A DNA stretch of 23,074 nucleotides from UBA2144 sp043819035 (GCA_043819035.1 JBDRFD010000016.1:1-23074); one strand, 5' to 3'. Shown: positions 12,278 through 20,024, numbered from the stretch's first letter. The notes: a model not told the origin generated them from the letters alone. Made by a program: numbers and translations.

Positions 12278-14188
12278 TTATTGCTTTGAATCTCGGTGTT
12301 TGTCGCTCTGCACCAGTCGCTTCAGCTCTTCCACAAGAATCGAGAAACCGTTGTGGCTTAGGATCGATTCCGCATGGAATTGAAAGCTGGAGAAATTATC
12401 TCCGCGCAGCGCATGAATCTCTCCCGTTTCTTCATCACAGCACACATCCACATCATCAACACCTTTCCCGTTGATCGCCACGAACGTGTTGTAGAATGCG
12501 ACATCCTCCTGCTTTCCGAAGAAATCAATCTGCTTCTGTATGCCCTGGGAAGGATTTTTCTTTTTGATAATATTGAACCCAAGCTGCCTGCAAAGGTCTT
12601 GATGTCCCAGGCACACAGAAAGGAACGTGCGTCCGTTCTCCCGCAGAGCAGCCGTGGTCTTCGCGAGAATCTGCATCTTTTCGTCCTCTTCATTCAGCGG
12701 ATTCCTCGGACCCGGACCAACAATCACAATATCAGAGCTGTCTTCAGCCTCATCAAAATCCTTGTACGAAACAACCTGTGCCTGAGCTCCTGTGGCGTTG
12801 ACCATATGACGGAGCATGTGGCTGAATTTATCTTCGTTATCGATAATGGTGACTGTTTTGCCTTGCAGCTCCTGAGCTGTGTTATCAATGCGCTCCTGGT
12901 CCTCCAGAAGGAAGCGGTTCAACAACTTATTGCGTTCCGCAAGTATGCGCCCTATCTCTTCATCCATGATGGTTGGTAATTGTGGCTGATGCCTCTGAGA
13001 AGATGAGCCATTGATTGCACGTACAACAGATGCTGCTTTTGTATTGCGCTCCTCGGCTTCCACCCCAGGATTGGAATCACGCACGATGGAAGCGCCCACA
13101 CGCAGAACTACGCGCCCGTTTGGCAACACCACCATAGTACGGATCATGATCGCACTATCGAGAATCTCTTCGCCGGACTCGTCGAAGTACGTGATAAAAA
13201 ACTCACCGGCGTAGTATCCGCGCGGCTCATGCTCGTGTTCACTGATAATGTGACAAGCACTCTCCATGGGAGATCCTGTAACCGTAGGCGCATGCATTGA
13301 TGACCGAAGCAATTCCCTTGAATCTTTGTTAGAACGACCCTCCAGATGATACTCAGTGTGTACCAGGTGGGACATCTCTTTCAGAACCGGACCGATTATT
13401 CGCCCTCCTCTCTCGCACATTGTAGACATCTGCTTAAGCTCTTCGTCCATACACATGAATAGCTCATTGATCTCTTTGGGATCTCGAAGGAATCGAATGA
13501 ATTTCTCCCTGTCTATTTTTCCATCCTCTTTGAAATAAGTTCCACTGATCGGATTCATGCCAACTGATCCGTCCCTGACGGTAATATGGCGTTCCGGCGA
13601 TGCCCCTATGTGATACTGTTCACCATCGAAGAAAAAGAATGTCATGTATGCACCAAACTCATCACTTAGAATCCTCTTGAATATATTCAATGCTTTTAGA
13701 GGAGAGATTTTCTCAATTTTCCCTGTGATATTGGCCGAAATGACGACATTACACGCATTCCCCTCTTTGATCTCCTCTTCAATGATTCTGCGAACCCTGT
13801 CAGCATACTCTTCGTCGGAATCTTCGGAATTAAATCCCCCTTCAGTCCTGATCGGCTCGTCGGGTATTGCCACAAATAAGTCGCCGATCTCGACGCGTGT
13901 TTGCATCTCTACTTGCATACACCGGATTGTTACATCGTCTTCACGGGCGTCGTACCCAAGCTCCCGTACCTGGGAAAAAGGGATCACACCAACCGTGTCG
14001 CAGATGATATTTTCCCCTCCGGAAATATACCTGCGTCGTGGAATCTCATCCACGGAATTGCAGGAAATCACCGGACCGGACAGCAGATATGCTTCATCCT
14101 TACGGGCTCCCTGAACAATGGCAAACGGCTCCTGCCGTTCACAGAACCGACTGATAATTTGCGATGCTTTGGAATCTAAATTGTCCAT
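12278..14188 (-). CDS. trpE(G): fused anthranilate synthase, component I + glutamine amidotransferase
   Basis: This 636-aa protein combines a chorismate-using TrpE domain (about 120-395) and a class I glutamine amidotransferase (about 440-630). TrpE motifs are IGASPERHITV (194-204), MNPISGTYFK, HLVHTEYHLEGR, TVTGSPMESA and PRGYYAGEFFITY. The amidotransferase has nucleophile Cys526 in LSVCLGHQ and His605/Glu607 in FQFHAESIL. Sequence style (GHQDLCRQLGF, GIQKQIDFFG, FYNTF) is close to PhzE of phenazine synthesis, which has the same architecture. The upstream leader peptide with tandem Trp codons argues for tryptophan synthesis. Together the domains turn chorismate and glutamine into anthranilate. 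No other trp gene lies in the window. Confidence 0.9.
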   Translation of the reverse strand: MDNLDSKASQIISRFCERQEPFAIVQGARKDEAYLLSGPVISCNSVDEIPRRRYISGGENIICDTVGVIPFSQVRELGYDAREDDVTIRCMQVEMQTRVEIGDLFVAIPDEPIRTEGGFNSEDSDEEYADRVRRIIEEEIKEGNACNVVISANITGKIEKISPLKALNIFKRILSDEFGAYMTFFFFDGEQYHIGASPERHITVRDGSVGMNPISGTYFKEDGKIDREKFIRFLRDPKEINELFMCMDEELKQMSTMCERGGRIIGPVLKEMSHLVHTEYHLEGRSNKDSRELLRSSMHAPTVTGSPMESACHIISEHEHEPRGYYAGEFFITYFDESGEEILDSAIMIRTMVVLPNGRVVLRVGASIVRDSNPGVEAEERNTKAASVVRAINGSSSQRHQPQLPTIMDEEIGRILAERNKLLNRFLLEDQERIDNTAQELQGKTVTIIDNEDKFSHMLRHMVNATGAQAQVVSYKDFDEAEDSSDIVIVGPGPRNPLNEEDEKMQILAKTTAALRENGRTFLSVCLGHQDLCRQLGFNIIKKKNPSQGIQKQIDFFGKQEDVAFYNTFVAINGKGVDDVDVCCDEETGEIHALRGDNFSSFQFHAESILSHNGFSILVEELKRLVQSDKHRDSKQ

Positions 14189-14210
14189 AATAATAGTTTG
14201 ATAAATAAAT

Positions 14211-14240
14211 AAAAAAAGCCCTCGCTCTACAGCAGGGCTA
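14211..14240 (-). terminator. trp attenuator terminator
   Basis: On the minus strand AGCCCTGC and GCGAGGGCT form the stem, followed by TTTTTTT. It is located between the Trp leader stop and trpE(G). The 5' side GCTGTAGAGC (14233-14224) could instead pair with GCTGTACAGC in the leader (14279-14270), 9 of 10 bases, as an antiterminator. Confidence 0.85.
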
Positions 14241-14263
14241 ACAAATTACGAATTAGGCATGTG

Positions 14264-14335
14264 TCACCAGCTGTACAGCGGTTTATGAGCTGCCGGCCAC
14301 CAGATTTCCCTGTGCCTGAAGATGTACTTATGCAC
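14264..14335 (-). CDS. trpL: tryptophan leader peptide
   Basis: This 23-aa peptide starts with GTG: (V/M)HKYIFRHREIWWPAAHK, ending PLYSW before TGA. Tandem Trp codons at residues 12-13 and a third Trp as the last codon are the hallmark of trp attenuation. The start lies 9 nt after the -10, so the message is essentially leaderless, and no ribosome-binding site is seen. The terminator and the trpE(G) start follow within 76 bp. Confidence 0.88.
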   Translation of the reverse strand: MHKYIFRHREIWWPAAHKPLYSW

Positions 14336-14344
14336 CGTTACAAG

Positions 14345-14372
14345 AGTACATTATTATTGTGAAGTATGTCAA
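14345..14372 (-). promoter_or_regulatory. trp leader promoter
   Basis: Minus strand TTGACA (14372-14367), 16-bp spacer, TGTACT (14350-14345). The -10 is only a 4/6 match; spacing to the start codon equals that of the other leaders. Confidence 0.65.
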
Positions 14373-14402
14373 GCTTAGAAAGAAGGAATACTCTGCGTTT
14401 TC

Positions 14403-14432
14403 TTTACACTTTTAGCTTTCCATCGCTACAAT
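14403..14432 (+). promoter_or_regulatory. possible tRNA-Gln promoter
   Basis: TTTACA (14403-14408) and TACAAT (14427-14432), 18-bp spacer, about 90 nt upstream of the tRNA. The gap includes a short REP-like ACTTCGCTCAGTGC (about 14458-14471). Confidence 0.45.
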
Positions 14433-14525
14433 TCTGAAACCCTGGGGAATCCTTAGACTTCGCTCAGTGCAAGTCGCCTCTTAGACTCTTACAGTAAGAT
14501 CTTTTCATCACAGTTTCCGTCATAA

Positions 14526-14600
14526 TGGGGAGTCGCCAAGTGGTAAGGCACTGGGTTCTGGACCCAGCATTCGGGGGTTCGAATCCCTCCTCCCCAGCCA
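14526..14600 (+). tRNA. tRNA-Gln (anticodon CTG)
   Basis: Acceptor TGGGGAG pairs with CTCCCCA; the D-arm is GCCAAGTGGTAAGGC, the anticodon stem CTGGG/CCCAG carries CTG at 14558-14560, and the T-arm is GGGGGTTCGAATCCCTC; discriminator G and CCA are encoded. The sequence closely follows bacterial tRNA-Gln, including the unusual U1-A72 end. The last 20 nt recur at 20959-20978, which marks the gene as a possible integration site. Confidence 0.95.
14581..14600 (+). repeat. attL-like end: 3' end of tRNA-Gln
   Basis: GAATCCCTCCTCCCCAGCCA matches 20959-20978 (GAATTTCTCCTCCCCAGCCA) at 18 of 20 bases in the same orientation, 14 of them contiguous. Integrated elements commonly use tRNA 3' ends; here that is inferred. 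Confidence 0.5.
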
Positions 14601-14896
14601 AGTTGAATTGCAGACGAATACGAGCCCGAAGGGCAAAGCATGAGTCGCAAGATACTTGGCCCCTCGAAGCTCCGAGCACAGCGAGGAGCGAAGTGGGTGC
14701 CATTAGCTGCGCGTGCAAGGCGACCCAACATATAACTTATTCAATAATTAAGTCTTGCGTCTATAGTGAATTTCTTGGCTTATATAAGCCGATAATAGTG
14801 TTTAGGAGTGCCAAGAAGTGTCAACGAATCGTTTTGTTTTCCAGCCAGTGTTTCCGCGTTACCGAGATCACAATTCAATAGGGTATACTCGCAGCC
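14601..14896. other. intergenic region after tRNA-Gln
   Basis: No gene seen. It holds GC-rich imperfect palindromic sequence around 14660-14700 (CTCGAAGCTCCGAGCACAGC) and a palindrome GGCTTATATAAGCC (about 14777-14790) nested in TTCTTGGC ... GCCAAGAA. A -10 TATACT (14884-14889) lies 7 nt before the next gene. Minus-strand frames across it and the tRNA are artefacts. Confidence 0.5.
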
Positions 14897-15553
14897 ATGA
14901 AGGTTTTCCCCCTCCTCCGCCCGCCGCTACTCAAAGAATATCGGAAGTGCCGTGCGACAGGCATAGCACTCAACTCGAAGATAACCGACGATTACATTAC
15001 CGGCGATCTCACAGAAGAAGCCGGCGAATTTCTCGGAGTGTACGTCGGCGATACACTCGTCTTTGACGACGAGAATGAAATGAGCGTACTGAATGACTTC
15101 ATCCTGCACGAGTGGCGCGATGATGACGGCCGGAACATCGTTTCCCGTGCAGCGGAGGAATACGGCTGCACGGCCACCTGGATGCAGAGAAGAGTGCTGA
15201 GCGCAATGAGCAATGCCTTCACCGCACTCGTTGCCATAGAGAGCACGTGTCCCGAGGAAGGAACGGTCCGGCTACAGGATATCGTCAATCCGGGGCGAAC
15301 TTACCTTCTCGTTGACATCGGCTGCAGCATGAGCGCGACACCGGAAGCGGTAATCTTTGTGCGTCTCTTTCCATTCGAACGCTTTCATACGACGTCCGGC
15401 GTGATGTTCGTTCTGCCCGAATCCGCTCGCAACGCGGCAACGAGACGATACCGCCGCGTGTCGGAACGATATGAAGACGACGCGTCACCCTACCTCTGGC
15501 GGGAGTTCCTCCACTTCAACAGGAAGCGCGGTGTGGATGTCATTATGCAATAA
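14897..15553 (+). CDS. uncharacterised 218-aa protein
   Basis: I do not recognise a named family with confidence. The middle (LNDFILHEWRDDDGRNIV, then VRLQDIVNPGRTYLLVDIGC and AVIFVRLFPFERFHTTSGVM) resembles the beta-rich module seen in some long SEC-C-linked bacterial proteins, where a helical segment is followed by LRDLLTG-x-x-Y and D-x-L-x-ARLLP. No SEC-C Cys cluster is present. There is no signal peptide or membrane segment. Start ATG 14897 has TATACT 7 nt upstream. GC content is higher than in the genes to the left. It is convergent with the SWIM gene, 7 bp between ends. Confidence 0.75.
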   Translation: MKVFPLLRPPLLKEYRKCRATGIALNSKITDDYITGDLTEEAGEFLGVYVGDTLVFDDENEMSVLNDFILHEWRDDDGRNIVSRAAEEYGCTATWMQRRVLSAMSNAFTALVAIESTCPEEGTVRLQDIVNPGRTYLLVDIGCSMSATPEAVIFVRLFPFERFHTTSGVMFVLPESARNAATRRYRRVSERYEDDASPYLWREFLHFNRKRGVDVIMQ

Positions 15554-15560
15554 CGCGGTG

Positions 15561-17405
15561 CTACGATACTTTCCCCAATTCCTCAAGCAGTGCCCTACGA
15601 TTCTTGAATTGAGTACGTAACTGCTCGCGTACTTTCTCCACACCATCTTCGTAGCCGTGCTTGCGCAGCCTTCTGAGCAGCCTGCATATCTCCTGATAAG
15701 TCGCGCGTCCGGTGTTGTTCTTCAGGTACGGCTGCACGGATGCGAGTGCCAGAGGGGCGAAGTCGTCGGGATACCGTTCCATCATCCGGTCTTCGTATTG
15801 CAGCAGAAAGTGATAGGCGCTCTCGTAGTGTCGTGCTGATTGCTTCTGCAATCGGTTACACTCCTTCAGGACGCAATCGCGGAATTCCTCCCAACATCCC
15901 TCCTCCTCGTAAATCGATAGGATTTCGTGTGTGCGGTTTTCCTTGTCGAGCTTCGCGATGACGGCATTGCAGGCCTTTTCCCACATTTTGGCATCCGTGA
16001 ACGACTGCTTCCATCTCCTGTACGCTTTCATGTCGCAACTATCGAGATAGAACTTCTCCAGACACGACTGCTGCGTTTCCGTATCTCCTTCCTTCTCCGC
16101 AATCGTCACGAGCCACTCTTCGAAGTCGCGCGCCGTGCCGATATGCCCCTTTGCGTTGGCAAACCTGATGCCCTTCTTCGCCGCCTCTTTCGCCTCATCG
16201 AGCTTGCCGTTCTCCACGAGTTCCTTGAGCAGTTCTTTGCGGATGTCGGGGTATTGCAGATGTTGCAGGATAAACTCGCAGGCTTCCTCCGTTTTCCCGA
16301 CGCGCTGGAGTACCGCGAGCATGAGCCTGGCTGCTGATTCGCTGTTGTGCCCGCAGCGGTGTTCCTCCACCTTCCGTTTGAAGTCGGGGTCACTGTATCC
16401 TTTAGAAGAGTCAGCATCAGCCTTTTTCCTGGGAGTGAGCATCACTTCCTCGATCCTTTCCATCAGCACCTTCTCACGCTCACCCGAAAGGACAAGCGTG
16501 ACGGCAATGTCGAAGAAATCATCCGCCGCGTACCATCCTTCGTACGCTTCGTTGCCCGCCTGATCGAGGCAGTATTGGAAGAGCTGTCCGGCCAGATCGC
16601 TTTCCGGCTGAAGTTTTTCCGCAATCGTGCGCAGGATATTCCATCCTTCCTCGATGCACGAACCAAACTCGCCGTTACTGTCGTCCATTTGTCCGAGGTC
16701 CGGGTAGATCGCTTCCAGTAATGCCTGCCCGATGGGGAGCGCCTCGTCGTACCGCTTGCATTCAAGATGCTGCTCAGCCGTCACGCAGAGCTCGTGCGCG
16801 GCCATGCTCGCCGAGAACGCCTCTTCCCATCCGATGAAGCCGTGGCGGTCCGCGTTGTCCTCCATGCACTCGCGGATGAGGCCGATGTACTCCTGCTTCT
16901 TGCACTGTTGGGGGACGGTCTCCTGCGTGGGAGCTGACCGCAGTACTCGTGCGCGGAATGCCTGGTTGGAGAAGGCCTGTTCCGCAACAAACGCTCGCAG
17001 TTGCTCTTCGCTGAGCGTGCGCACCGCATCGTCAACCTGCTGCCGGACCGTCCGCCTCTTCGTCGAAGAGGATTGCCCTGGACCCTCCTGACCGTCATCA
17101 TCTGCGCTTCCCGTCATCTGTTCACGGATGGCGTAGAGGAGCGCAACTTCATGCTTGCAGTACTGCCCGAGGTCGTAGGGGCAGTTGCACCGGTGGCGGG
17201 CGATGCGGCCGTCCTCCATCGTGATCGTCGTATCGTACGCTTCCGTTCCCTGAATGAGCGCTCGCCAGACCCCGTCATCCATTTCCGCCAGATCCCGCAC
17301 ACGCCCCTTGCGGAAGTACTCCTTTCCACGCTGCACGATCTTGTCGTCGAGTTCCTCCTCGAAGGAGGAGAGTGTCGTGGCATCGTTGACAGGCGTACGG
17401 CTCAT
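15561..17405 (-). CDS. SWIM zinc-finger protein with helical repeats
   Basis: This 614-aa protein starts MSRTPVNDATTL. The N-terminal SWIM motif HRCNCPYDLGQYCKHEVALL has Cys73, Cys75, Cys83 and His85 (C-x-C-x7-C-x-H). After a linker, most of the protein is alpha-solenoid/TPR-like (for example ACEFILQHLQYPDIRKELLK and LVENGKLDEAKEAAKKGIRF). SWIM proteins of this shape are thought to bind DNA or proteins, but no function is established. The ORF continues to 17546 by chance; ATG 17405 overlaps the preceding gene's stop as ATGA, so the two are translationally coupled. Confidence 0.82.
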   Translation of the reverse strand: MSRTPVNDATTLSSFEEELDDKIVQRGKEYFRKGRVRDLAEMDDGVWRALIQGTEAYDTTITMEDGRIARHRCNCPYDLGQYCKHEVALLYAIREQMTGSADDDGQEGPGQSSSTKRRTVRQQVDDAVRTLSEEQLRAFVAEQAFSNQAFRARVLRSAPTQETVPQQCKKQEYIGLIRECMEDNADRHGFIGWEEAFSASMAAHELCVTAEQHLECKRYDEALPIGQALLEAIYPDLGQMDDSNGEFGSCIEEGWNILRTIAEKLQPESDLAGQLFQYCLDQAGNEAYEGWYAADDFFDIAVTLVLSGEREKVLMERIEEVMLTPRKKADADSSKGYSDPDFKRKVEEHRCGHNSESAARLMLAVLQRVGKTEEACEFILQHLQYPDIRKELLKELVENGKLDEAKEAAKKGIRFANAKGHIGTARDFEEWLVTIAEKEGDTETQQSCLEKFYLDSCDMKAYRRWKQSFTDAKMWEKACNAVIAKLDKENRTHEILSIYEEEGCWEEFRDCVLKECNRLQKQSARHYESAYHFLLQYEDRMMERYPDDFAPLALASVQPYLKNNTGRATYQEICRLLRRLRKHGYEDGVEKVREQLRTQFKNRRALLEELGKVS

Positions 17406-18076
17406 AGAAGGGTTCGGTACGTAGCAAGGAAGGTGTCCGACTGCTGCCGAGGCAGCAAATGGTTGCCAATGAGAAACTGCCCGATGGTTTTCCTGCCCAA
17501 TTCCTCCTCCGCCCATTCCTTTCTGCGGCTGCAATGCAACGTGCACAGGTAGACTTGGCGTACGAATTCATCGATTTCTGGATGGCGACGGTGGAATTCA
17601 TCGAAAGGGAGGTCTCCCGGAGCATCGAAGGTCAGTGCATCGATTGTGCGGAGAAACCAGAGGATGGCTCTCCGCTCTTGTGTTCCCTCCTGATGCCACG
17701 AAGGGGGCAGGGCATCGCACCCTTCTCCGCCGAGGCAGCCTTCCTCAACTTCTTTGGAAATCAGGCGATCCTCCTCCCGAAGGAGTCCGCTGAAGAAGAC
17801 CTTATCGCACTCCTCCTGCCGCACGAGCACCGCGCACCACAGGCATTCGTCATTCTTCTCACACCACTCGCGTCCGCACGTCTCGTCCTCATGCCACGTG
17901 AATCCAAGTGCCTCCATGCCATCTCTCATCTCTTCATCTGTTTTGGAAGAATCGATGACGTCTGTTGCTTTCTGCGAGAGATCCATGAACTGCTCTCGGA
18001 CCTCGAGCGCCTTGCGGTAGTCGTCGTAGTTGGGATAGTCCTTGGGGTCGTTGCCGAAATCGAAAAACTGAATCAT
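17402..18076 (-). CDS. Cys-rich hypothetical protein coupled to the SWIM gene
   Basis: This 224-aa acidic protein starts MIQFFDFGNDPKDYPNYDDY. A Cys cluster C67, C72, C78, C81 (CGREWCEKNDECLWC) could bind zinc, with more Cys at 114 and 120. No family is recognised. The C-terminal half (QERRAILWFLRTIDAL, CTLHCSRRKEWAEEEL) is helical. It overlaps the SWIM gene by 4 bp (ATGA), pointing to a two-gene unit. TACTCT lies 9 nt before the start, a weak -10. Plus-strand frames across it are shadows. Confidence 0.7.
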   Translation of the reverse strand: MIQFFDFGNDPKDYPNYDDYRKALEVREQFMDLSQKATDVIDSSKTDEEMRDGMEALGFTWHEDETCGREWCEKNDECLWCAVLVRQEECDKVFFSGLLREEDRLISKEVEEGCLGGEGCDALPPSWHQEGTQERRAILWFLRTIDALTFDAPGDLPFDEFHRRHPEIDEFVRQVYLCTLHCSRRKEWAEEELGRKTIGQFLIGNHLLPRQQSDTFLATYRTLL

Positions 18077-18600
18077 GGGGTGATCAGAGTACTGTCATTT
18101 AGGGGTTTTTACCATATTTTGTACTGTTTGATGTTGAGCAAATAATTTGAACAAAAAATTCCTGAGGTGCCTTTTTATGGATTGTCATACAAATTACATT
18201 TCAAAATCTCACATAAGAGCACTAACAGTAAATATAGTGCATATTGCATTTCCTTATCTCCTCTCCCCCTCCTTGCCCTTCCGAAGCTCCGAAGGAGCGA
18301 AGGAGGGAGAAGGGGTAGAGGGTAGGGTAAGGGGGAATATGAGATTGTGATGCTTTGAACTGGAATTGGTATCATATTTTGTCTCATTTTCTTCCAAAAT
18401 GACCCCGATCCACCTTCGCGCTTACGCGGCTACGGCGGGTAGACCCACGTGCCCAGCCAATAGATGCTTGTGTAAATAGACCCATTTGCTCTCATGTTTT
18501 AGAGCGTTCGATTTTGGGTGTCAAAATTCTTTACATAGCCATTGACAAGTATTTATACATCGATTACACTTACGGTGTATATTTATTATCCAATTTACCA
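18077..18600. other. long intergenic region with pyrimidine/purine inverted repeat
   Basis: No convincing gene. Around 18255-18340 lies an imperfect inverted repeat (CTCCTCTCCCCCTCCTTGCC versus GGAGGGAGAAGGGGTAGAGG) with GAAGCTCC/GGAGCGAAG near the centre. A GC-rich stretch follows at 18415-18460. TTGACA (18542-18547) and TACACT (18565-18570), 17 bp apart, may form the promoter of the HNH gene. Confidence 0.5.
18542..18570 (+). promoter_or_regulatory. possible promoter of the HNH gene
   Basis: TTGACA, 17-bp spacer, TACACT; the start codon is about 24 nt beyond the predicted transcription start. A TATTAT at 18584-18589, 11 nt before the ATG, is an alternative -10. Confidence 0.45.
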
Positions 18601-18813
18601 ATGCCCGGAAAACATCAGGCAGATCAGGAAAAAATTAAAAAGATACTGGAAAAACGTGGTTACAGGGACAGTAGACCTCCTCCGGGTTATGATGTGCACC
18701 ACATTAAGCCTTTAGCTGAAGGTGGTAAAGATACTTCAAAAAACATTCGTGTAATTAAAAGGAGAAAGCATCAACAGATACATGTTAATCGCAAGGAACA
18801 GGGAAAAATATAA
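18601..18813 (+). CDS. small HNH protein of colicin/pyocin DNase type
   Basis: This 70-aa basic protein starts MPGKHQADQEKIKKILEKRG. The HNH core is YDVHHIKPLAEGGKDTSKN, then IRVIKRRKHQQIH, which parallels colicin E and S-pyocin nuclease domains (HH-x-KP ... GG ... NI-x-V ... K-x-H-x-x-IH), with both metal-binding His and the Asn present. It is much shorter than a bacteriocin and has no secretion or receptor domain, so it may be an intracellular nuclease or a fragment. It ends 10 bp before the Panacea antitoxin, whose own -10 overlaps its stop codon. No immunity gene is recognised. Confidence 0.75.
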   Translation: MPGKHQADQEKIKKILEKRGYRDSRPPPGYDVHHIKPLAEGGKDTSKNIRVIKRRKHQQIHVNRKEQGKI

Positions 18814-18814
18814 T
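18809..18814 (+). promoter_or_regulatory. -10 element of the antitoxin gene
   Basis: TATAAT overlaps the HNH stop codon and ends 9 nt before ATG 18824, giving the toxin-antitoxin pair its own leaderless start. The -35 region is weak, as expected for an autoregulated promoter. Confidence 0.6.
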
Positions 18815-18823
18815 AATTTGATT

Positions 18824-19609
18824 ATGTTTTCCACTTTCATTCATAAACAGCGCACCAAACGCAACCTAACACAGGAATACATTGCATCAGAGCTTGGCAT
18901 TTCCCGCCCAACTTATTTGCAAATTGAGCATGGTGAAAGGGATCTTACGGTTAATGAGGCAATAAAACTCGCTTCAATTTTCGATATGTCGCTTGAGGAA
19001 TTTTTACAAAAACAAGAAATTCCCGTTCCAAAAGTTATTATTGAAAAAGAGAAAAAGAAGACGCCGCCCAAAAAGCAGGAAATGCGCATCAATGTCCCCC
19101 AGAAGAACCTGCGAAAATTCAAGGAAGTATTGCTCTATGTTCTGGAGAAGGTCGGCGCAAGGCCCAATGTTGGAGAGACCGTGCTGTATAAGTTGCTCTA
19201 CTTTATTGATTTTGATTATTATGAGAAGTTTGAAGAACAAATGATCGGTGCGACATACATCAGAAACAAATATGGTCCAACGCCTGTTGAATTCAAAGCC
19301 ATTGTAGAAGATATGGAAAAGAAGGGTGAAATTGAACATGTAAAAAGCTCATATTTCAAATATGAACAAAAGAAGTATCTACCACGGCGCCAACCCGATC
19401 TTTCCGCATTATCCGCACAGGAACTTGAGCATCTTAATGAAGAATTAAGTCGGCTTGCACATATGAGCGCTAACGAGATAAGCGCATTTTCACACGATGA
19501 CATGCCTTGGAAAGCCGCAGAAAAGAATGGAAATCAACTGGATTACGAAATGGTGTTTTACAGGGATCACAGACATTCCGTTCGCAACTACGATGATGAC
19601 CCGCTTTGA
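18824..19609 (+). CDS. XRE-type HTH + Panacea (SocA-like, DUF4065) antitoxin
   Basis: This 261-aa protein starts MFSTFIHKQRTKRNLTQEYI. Residues 1-65 are an XRE helix-turn-helix (LGISRPTYLQIEHGERDLTV). A Lys-rich linker precedes a Panacea domain (about 95-240; VGETVLYKLLYFIDFDYYEK, YIRNKYGPTPVEFKAIVEDM, MSANEISAFSHDDMPW). Panacea proteins are antitoxins paired with many unrelated toxins. The HTH suggests autorepression of the pair. The toxin start lies inside its last codons. The frame extends upstream to 18782 but ATG 18824 has TATAAT 9 nt before it. Confidence 0.9.
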   Translation: MFSTFIHKQRTKRNLTQEYIASELGISRPTYLQIEHGERDLTVNEAIKLASIFDMSLEEFLQKQEIPVPKVIIEKEKKKTPPKKQEMRINVPQKNLRKFKEVLLYVLEKVGARPNVGETVLYKLLYFIDFDYYEKFEEQMIGATYIRNKYGPTPVEFKAIVEDMEKKGEIEHVKSSYFKYEQKKYLPRRQPDLSALSAQELEHLNEELSRLAHMSANEISAFSHDDMPWKAAEKNGNQLDYEMVFYRDHRHSVRNYDDDPL

Positions 19610-19943
19610 TGAGACACATGAGTTCCAAAAGGACTATAAAAGGCTTAATAAAAAGTATAGATCGTTATCTGATGACTTCGAACACCTAAAACAGGCACTG
19701 CTGGTTTCACCTATCCCAAGCGATAAGCATACAGCTATTCTCACAGAACAAAATCCATACAATATAATTAAAGTCCGCATGGCATGTCGCGCACTTAAAA
19801 AATCTTCTTTACGCGTTATTTATGCATACGAAGAGCAAATAAACACAATTACTTTTATAGAACTTTACTTTAAGGGGGACAAGCTTTCACAGGATGATGA
19901 GCGAATACGCTCATTTCTAAAAGAGAAATTGACACAAGAATAA
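19593..19943 (+). CDS. RelE/ParE-superfamily-like toxin
   Basis: This 116-aa protein starts MMTRFDETHEFQKDYKRLNK. It has the two N-terminal helices, LNKKYRSLSDDFEHLKQALL, and the beta-sheet pattern typical of RelE/ParE folds: IIKVRMACRALKKSSLRVIY then INTITFIELYFKGDK and a C-terminal helix (DDERIRSFLKEKL). The likely role is an mRNA interferase or gyrase poison held in check by the preceding antitoxin. ATG 19593 or 19596; either overlaps the antitoxin end (17 or 14 bp), ensuring coupled translation. The open frame goes further upstream within the antitoxin. Confidence 0.85.
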   Translation: MMTRFDETHEFQKDYKRLNKKYRSLSDDFEHLKQALLVSPIPSDKHTAILTEQNPYNIIKVRMACRALKKSSLRVIYAYEEQINTITFIELYFKGDKLSQDDERIRSFLKEKLTQE

Positions 19944-20024
19944 ACATACTGCAAGAACAACTGGAAATCGTACCGAAAGGTTCAGCAATTTAAACGAATC
20001 GGCCCTTCAACGATGTTCAGGACA

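Noticed and set aside
12278..14188. Assignment as phenazine enzyme PhzE
   Set aside because: The sequence is PhzE-like, but the Trp-Trp leader peptide and attenuator upstream indicate tryptophan synthesis, and no phenazine genes are nearby.
14464..14731. Minus-strand ORFs encoding GGGIRTPECWVQNPV-like peptides
   Set aside because: They are antisense translations of the tRNA-Gln gene, a well-known annotation artefact.
17459..18145. Long plus-strand ORF of 228 codons
   Set aside because: It is the shadow of the Cys-rich and SWIM genes on the minus strand, which have recognisable motifs and an ATGA coupling.
18147..18387. Small ORFs on both strands in the 18.1-18.6 kb gap
   Set aside because: They run through a purine/pyrimidine inverted repeat and show no protein-like features or start signals.
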